From an uncultured Lachnospiraceae bacterium (lineage in GTDB: Bacteria > Bacillota > Clostridia > Lachnospirales > Lachnospiraceae), in contig CACWJQ010000005.1 in the NCBI GenBank assembly GCA_902761225.1, positions 1 through 64,000 on the forward strand: a stretch of 64,000 nt of DNA, read 5' to 3'. Positions 60,145 to 64,000 of the stretch are shown one piece after another (position 1 is the first letter of the stretch; the number at the start of each line of letters is the position of its first letter). Position numbers and translations under genes: made by a program. The notes beneath the pieces were generated by a model. That model ran no database searches, was not told the DNA's origin, and was given only the letters and a program-made list of their open reading frames with translations.

Positions 60145-61578
60145 TCAATATGCTCTTCCCCAATAGACCATCTTCTGTGCAGGCTTTCCGCAGCATACGC
60201 ACACATCGGAAAGAGTTTCCTGCTCGAAGGGGATACATCTGGAGGTGACGGACAGGTCAGCCTTGATCTGTTCCTCGCACTCTTTGCATCCGCACCACAT
60301 AGCCTTTACAAAACCGGATTTCTCGGCGAAGACCTTCTTAAATTCATCATAGGAGGTTGCGGTATAGGTATGTGCATCTCTGTGAGCTCTTGCTCTTTCA
60401 AGCATTTCCTTCTGCATGGTCTCTAAAAGCTCAGGAACCTTTGCAGCCACTTCATCAAGAGCTACCTCGATCTTCTCTCTGGTGTCTCTTCTTACGAGAA
60501 CGCACTTGCCTGCTTCAATGTCCTTGGGGCCGATCTCAAGGCGGAGAGGATATCCTCTCATCTCTGCCTCGGAGAACTTCCATCCGGGAGTCTTGTCAGT
60601 ATCGTCAACCTTAACGCGGGCAACCTTTGAAAGTGTCTCCTTAAGCTCGTAAGCCTTGTCGAGAACGCCCTCCTTCTTCTGCTGGATGGGGATGATGCAG
60701 AGCTGGACAGGAGCTACGCGGGGAGGAAGTACAAGTCCTTCATTGTCTCCGTGTACCATGATGATGGCACCGATGAGTCTTGTGGTAACACCCCATGAAG
60801 TCTGATACACATACTTGAGGGTATTGTCCTTGTCGGTGAACTGTATGTCGAAGGCCTTGGCGAAGCCGTTGCCGAAATTGTGGCTGGTTCCTGACTGGAG
60901 AGCCTTGCCGTCGTGCATGAGAGCTTCCACGGTATATGTAGCCTCGGCTCCTGCGAACTTCTCCTTCTCGGTCTTCTGCCCCTTGATAACGGGTATCGCA
61001 AGGAAGTCCTCGAGGAAATCCGCATAGACATTCAGCATCTGTACGGTGCGGTTCTCGGCATCCTCAGCGGTGGCATGAGCGGTGTGGCCTTCCTGCCAGA
61101 GGAATTCCCTGGAGCGGAGGAAGGGTCTGGTCTCCTTCTCCCAGCGGACAACGGAGCACCACTGGTTGTATACCTTGGGAAGATCCCTGTATGAGTGTAC
61201 ATCGTTCTTGTAGAAATCACAGAAAAGGGTCTCGGAGGTGGGACGCACGCACATTCTCTCCTGGAGAGGTTCAAGCCCTCCGTGTGTGACCCATGCAACC
61301 TCGGGTGCAAATCCTTCAACGTGATCCTTCTCCTTCTCGAGGAGCGATTCGGGGATGAACATGGGCATGTATACATTGCGCACGCCTGTTGCCTTGAATC
61401 TCTTATCGAGCTCTGCCTGGATGTTCTCCCAGATAGCGTATCCGTCGGGCTTTATAGCCATGCATCCCTTGACGGATGTGTACTCGATCAGCTCAGCCTT
61501 ACGGACTATATCCGTATACCACTGGGCAAAATCCTCGTCCATTGAAGTGATCTCTTCAACCATTTTCTTGTCTGCCAT
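60145..61578 (-). CDS. proS: Prolyl-tRNA synthetase (short, type 3)
   Basis: A class II synthetase of 477 residues that charges tRNA-Pro. It has the eukaryote/archaea-like type 3 layout without the editing insert of the long bacterial form: [35 protein letters not shown] at the start, motif 2 [22 protein letters not shown], and a C-terminal zinc domain (CGCKECE... CVCCG). The ATG at 61578 follows AGAGG; an earlier ATG 14 codons up lacks one. The 118-bp leader has small hairpins but no T-box. Confidence 0.97.
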   Translation of the reverse strand: MADKKMVEEITSMDEDFAQWYTDIVRKAELIEYTSVKGCMAIKPDGYAIWENIQAELDKRFKATGVRNVYMPMFIPESLLEKEKDHVEGFAPEVAWVTHGGLEPLQERMCVRPTSETLFCDFYKNDVHSYRDLPKVYNQWCSVVRWEKETRPFLRSREFLWQEGHTAHATAEDAENRTVQMLNVYADFLEDFLAIPVIKGQKTEKEKFAGAEATYTVEALMHDGKALQSGTSHNFGNGFAKAFDIQFTDKDNTLKYVYQTSWGVTTRLIGAIIMVHGDNEGLVLPPRVAPVQLCIIPIQQKKEGVLDKAYELKETLSKVARVKVDDTDKTPGWKFSEAEMRGYPLRLEIGPKDIEAGKCVLVRRDTREKIEVALDEVAAKVPELLETMQKEMLERARAHRDAHTYTATSYDEFKKVFAEKSGFVKAMWCGCKECEEQIKADLSVTSRCIPFEQETLSDVCVCCGKPAQKMVYWGRAY

Positions 61579-61661
61579 AACATTAACCTCTTGAAATATT
61601 TTTCCGCACCTGTGGTGCATAAATAACGATCAATTCATTTACACGGGTTCTGAACCGCGTC

Positions 61662-61691
61662 CCGGGGATCATGTGATATCCGTGATCCCGG
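61662..61691 (-). terminator. Hairpin after the HAD phosphatase gene
   Basis: A 9-bp stem (CCGGGATCA / TGATCCCGG, with one extra G in one arm) and an 11-base loop, just past the phosphatase stop codon. No U tract follows, so its strength as a terminator is doubtful. Confidence 0.4.
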
Positions 61692-61696
61692 AATAT

Positions 61697-62353
61697 TCAG
61701 ACAGATCCGGTAATAAGCCTGTATACCTCTTCAGGTGTATCGCATATAACCTTCGCACCATGATCTTCAAGGAATGCTCTCCCTCTGAAGCCCCAGGATA
61801 CAAGGATCTCGTCAAGTCCCGAATTTCTGGCGGTGAGAATATCCGTATCGGAATCCCCTATATAGACCCCGCCTTCCGGTCCCGCATGCAGCTCCGCAAA
61901 AATGCTGTTGCACATATCCGGCGCAGGTTTGGTCCTCTGTCCTTCCTTATCACCTATCGATGCATCGAACAGTCCGTCAAAATACGTCCTTACCAGATCC
62001 TTAACAGCCGCGTCCGGTTTGTTGGATACCACAGCGGTCCTTACGCCTGCTGCCTTAAGCCTTTCAAGCAGCTCTCTTATCCCGTCATAAGGCCCGGTCT
62101 CATCCGCGCTGTGTATTCGGTAATATCTTAAAAATTCTTCCCTCACCTTCGCCTGGTCATCCGGCGGAGTCCCCTCCGGAACAGCTCTTTCTATGAGCTT
62201 GGCCATTCCGTTTCCGACAAAGAATCTGACTTCATCAATGGAATGCTCCTTATATCCGAAGGCTCTCAGAGCGTGATTCGTGGCATTTGTAAGATCCGTC
62301 AGGGTGTTAAGTATGGTGCCGTCCATATCAAACACCGCAATTTTATAACTCAT
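61697..62353 (-). CDS. HAD family hydrolase, phosphoglycolate phosphatase-like
   Basis: A 218-residue HAD phosphatase with the nucleophile D9 and D11 in FDMDGT, a helical cap, the Thr/Ser-Lys motif around VVSNKPD, and YIGDSDTDI near the end. The sequence resembles Gph (2-phosphoglycolate phosphatase), but substrates of this group vary. Alone between proS and the TPM gene. Confidence 0.87.
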   Translation of the reverse strand: MSYKIAVFDMDGTILNTLTDLTNATNHALRAFGYKEHSIDEVRFFVGNGMAKLIERAVPEGTPPDDQAKVREEFLRYYRIHSADETGPYDGIRELLERLKAAGVRTAVVSNKPDAAVKDLVRTYFDGLFDASIGDKEGQRTKPAPDMCNSIFAELHAGPEGGVYIGDSDTDILTARNSGLDEILVSWGFRGRAFLEDHGAKVICDTPEEVYRLITGSV

Positions 62354-62412
62354 TTATAACCCTTTTGTCTGAATGCATACGCATCCGGTACCGATAGATT
62401 AAAGCCCGATCA

Positions 62413-63249
62413 TCAGAATCCGTGGTGACCGCCGCCTCCATGATGGCCGCCGCCTCCGGAATGTCCGCCGCCTCCGCGGTGTCCGCCGCCGCCTCCGCTG
62501 CTGCTCTGGACAGGCGAATAGGTTCTTGACTCTCCGGTCTTTATAACTCTGGGAGTGGTAAATCTGAGGCTCTTATATGCACCGGAAAGCATCTCCGCGC
62601 TTCCCGTATTCTGTATCTTGGAAGCCTTGTTGATGATGATGAAGTTAACAAGCAGCGAAACCAGAAGTCCCATGAGAATACTGCATATGTACTTCATGGG
62701 GCGGGCTATCTTCTGTCCGTTAAGAACGGTATAGATCTGCTCAAAGCCCTTGGAAGCACACCTGTAATATTCACGGTTTGTTGCATACCTGTAAATATTA
62801 TCGGTTATATCGTATCCGTATGCATCCGTTATGACCCTGTGAATGGAACCGTCAGAGAAGATGGATATCTCTCTTACATCCATGTCGATGATCAGCATAA
62901 TGGCATTATCATCATCGTCAAAGAGCTGATAAAACAGAGCCTCGGAATATCGCATGATGTCGTTATAGTTATTCTGGTCGGTTGACACAAACGCGACATC
63001 GCCCCACTGGGTGATACCGGACATATCCTCGGCGAGCTGCTTCATCTCGCTCTCACTCAGAAGATCCGCACCGTCATAGATTATCACCCTGTATCCGGTG
63101 TCGGGATTCTTCTTGTCAAAATCCGGGGTATCTTCATCCAGAGGATTATATGCAAGCGCCGTAACAGGGATCATCATGATGCCTGCAACAAGAAGGACTA
63201 TGGTAAGTAATACCTTTATTGCATTTGCCGGGATATTCTTTTTCATCAT
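62413..63249 (-). CDS. TPM-domain membrane protein with a Gly/His-rich tail
   Basis: A 278-residue protein with a signal sequence (about 1-33), a TPM domain outside the membrane (about 45-165, VIIYDGADLLSESEMKQLAEDM..), a second membrane segment (about 185-205) and a Gly/His/Ser tail (about 245-278) of GGGGH repeats that may bind metal. TPM proteins are linked to photosystem repair in plants; the bacterial role is unknown. It overlaps the next gene by four bases. Confidence 0.86.
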   Translation of the reverse strand: MMKKNIPANAIKVLLTIVLLVAGIMMIPVTALAYNPLDEDTPDFDKKNPDTGYRVIIYDGADLLSESEMKQLAEDMSGITQWGDVAFVSTDQNNYNDIMRYSEALFYQLFDDDDNAIMLIIDMDVREISIFSDGSIHRVITDAYGYDITDNIYRYATNREYYRCASKGFEQIYTVLNGQKIARPMKYICSILMGLLVSLLVNFIIINKASKIQNTGSAEMLSGAYKSLRFTTPRVIKTGESRTYSPVQSSSGGGGGHRGGGGHSGGGGHHGGGGHHGF

Positions 63250-64000
63250 TCGTCACCTCCCCTTTTATCAAACTGAGGAAGCTTTCTGGTCGCAAGATCG
63301 TTGTGCAGCTTTATGATATCCCAGAAGGAAAGGAGCACCGCAACGATACAGATGATCGCGGAGATATAATAGTATTCATCCGCATTTGGTGTAAACAGGA
63401 GCACCCCGAAAGAGATCACAGCACCTATAAGAGGCTTGAGGCACAGAAGGAATTTCTCGTGTGCAGGCGCCTTTCCGTTAGTCACGGTTCTGGTGTCAGC
63501 GATCTTCTTGCTCTTCTTATTCCTGAAGCTGTTCAAAAGCGGAACAAGCACGCACAGGCAGATGATAACACCGATGGGGCCGGTGCAGATGCCCAGAATG
63601 ATGCTCACGATCACGATCATCGAATAGCCAAAGCCTCCGGAGGAATCCTTGTTGACTTCCTTCACCTGCGGCTGCGGGGCGGGAGCCGGATTCGGTATTC
63701 TCGGATCCTTCAGGTCCGCCTGTCTTGCCTTATCATGTCTGTAATTGAGCCCTATATCATCCAAATTGTTCTCACGGACAAAGATCCTGTTTTTCTGAGA
63801 GCATATGATCACCATGCTGGCGATGGCAAAGACAAGGGATACCACCACAAGGTAGACGGGTCTCATTATGGGCAGCAGCGCAAAAAGTGCTGCAAACGGG
63901 ATGGTAAGGATAAGGGATGCGATCAAATACTTCTTGTAATCAACCGGAATATCCGTGGCAACCTCACCGGTCTGTCCGTTTATCACCGCATAGCTTATAC
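63246..64000 (-). CDS. Membrane protein cut by the window edge (partial)
   Basis: The frame is open to the right edge and begins ..YAVINGQTGEVATDIPVDYKKYLI, a segment found inside larger proteins with an N-terminal zinc ribbon, so the apparent GTG start at 63986 is probably not real. At least four membrane segments follow (about 20-65 and 110-225 of the visible part). It overlaps the TPM gene by four bases and the two probably work together; function unknown. Confidence 0.7.
   Translation of the reverse strand, partial: ISYAVINGQTGEVATDIPVDYKKYLIASLILTIPFAALFALLPIMRPVYLVVVSLVFAIASMVIICSQKNRIFVRENNLDDIGLNYRHDKARQADLKDPRIPNPAPAPQPQVKEVNKDSSGGFGYSMIVIVSIILGICTGPIGVIICLCVLVPLLNSFRNKKSKKIADTRTVTNGKAPAHEKFLLCLKPLIGAVISFGVLLFTPNADEYYYISAIICIVAVLLSFWDIIKLHNDLATRKLPQFDKRGGDE

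Noticed and set aside
61579..61696. Possible T-box riboswitch before proS
   Set aside because: Only 118 bp, no AGGGTGGAACCGCG-type box and no anti-terminator/terminator pair; small hairpins only.
62413..62530. GC-rich repeat region as a possible CRISPR or satellite
   Set aside because: It is the in-frame GGGGH-type tail of the TPM protein, irregular and coding.

Overview
This is an ordinary, gene-dense chromosome segment of a Gram-positive anaerobe, most likely a member of the Lachnospiraceae (Clostridia). The signs are a type III glutamine synthetase, a WhiA/RapZ/HPr-like/HprK group, IreB-RuvX-DUF1292, RNase J, a YlbF-family protein, a YjfB-like motility peptide, a rhodanese-less ThiI, a short ProRS and many strong AGGAGG-type ribosome sites. 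The cytoplasmic GH10 xylanase and BD-FAE-like esterase fit a plant-fibre (gut or rumen) lifestyle. The genus is inference. About five sixths of the genes lie on the minus strand.

Layout, left to right. 1-4.1 kb: end of an unknown plus-strand gene, deoC, a secreted SH3-NlpC/P60 hydrolase, and a divergent CapA-like protein. 4.1-8.4 kb: ftsE-ftsX-EnvC-like activator-CtpA, a cell-wall division operon. 8.4-15.3 kb: a PucR/CdaR-type regulator, a YjfB-like peptide, CvfB, an acyl-ACP thioesterase, tRNA-Gln(CTG), a DUF815 ATPase and glnN. 15.3-21.3 kb: ireB-ruvX-DUF1292-rnj-ylbF-(truncated mltG)-trmR-trhP, an enlarged version of the Bacillus yrzL-yrrK-yrzB-yrrL-yrrM-yrrN/O order. 21.3-23 kb: an AT-rich insert with two diverged tandem paralogues of unknown function. 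23-29.7 kb: thiI, an HPr-like gene, mtaB, the xylanase, a cysteine desulfurase and a TraX-like membrane protein. 29.7-37.7 kb: accessory genes (a TetR regulator with a phytoene-desaturase-like oxidoreductase, a degenerate APH-like protein, an M13 metallopeptidase lipoprotein, a LacI-type ligand domain fused to GGDEF, and an orphan). 37.7-44.7 kb: rsmE-prmA, cysE, thiN, tadA, cyclophilin, GNAT and a diacylglycerol-kinase-like gene. 44.8-56.2 kb: HPr-like-whiA-rapZ-murB-glucokinase-hprK-trxA, then trmB, a dacA-like gene, ftsH and DUF1846. 56.2-64 kb: uvrC, a DEDDh exonuclease, the esterase, proS, a HAD phosphatase, a TPM protein and a partial membrane protein cut by the window edge.

The genes form several working units: septal peptidoglycan remodelling (ftsEX, EnvC-like, ctpA), tRNA wobble/anticodon-loop modification (trmR, trhP, mtaB, tadA, thiI, trmB) and carbon control (HprK with two HPr-like proteins that have lost His15).

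I did not find a convincing new multi-gene system. The best leads are the two His15-less, Ser46-retaining HPr-like proteins beside HprK, a DacA homologue that has lost all three catalytic motifs, the tandem paralogues at 21.5-22.9 kb, the sugar-binding-GGDEF fusion, and a TetR operator array. No CRISPR array, insertion sequence, prophage, rRNA or replication origin was seen.
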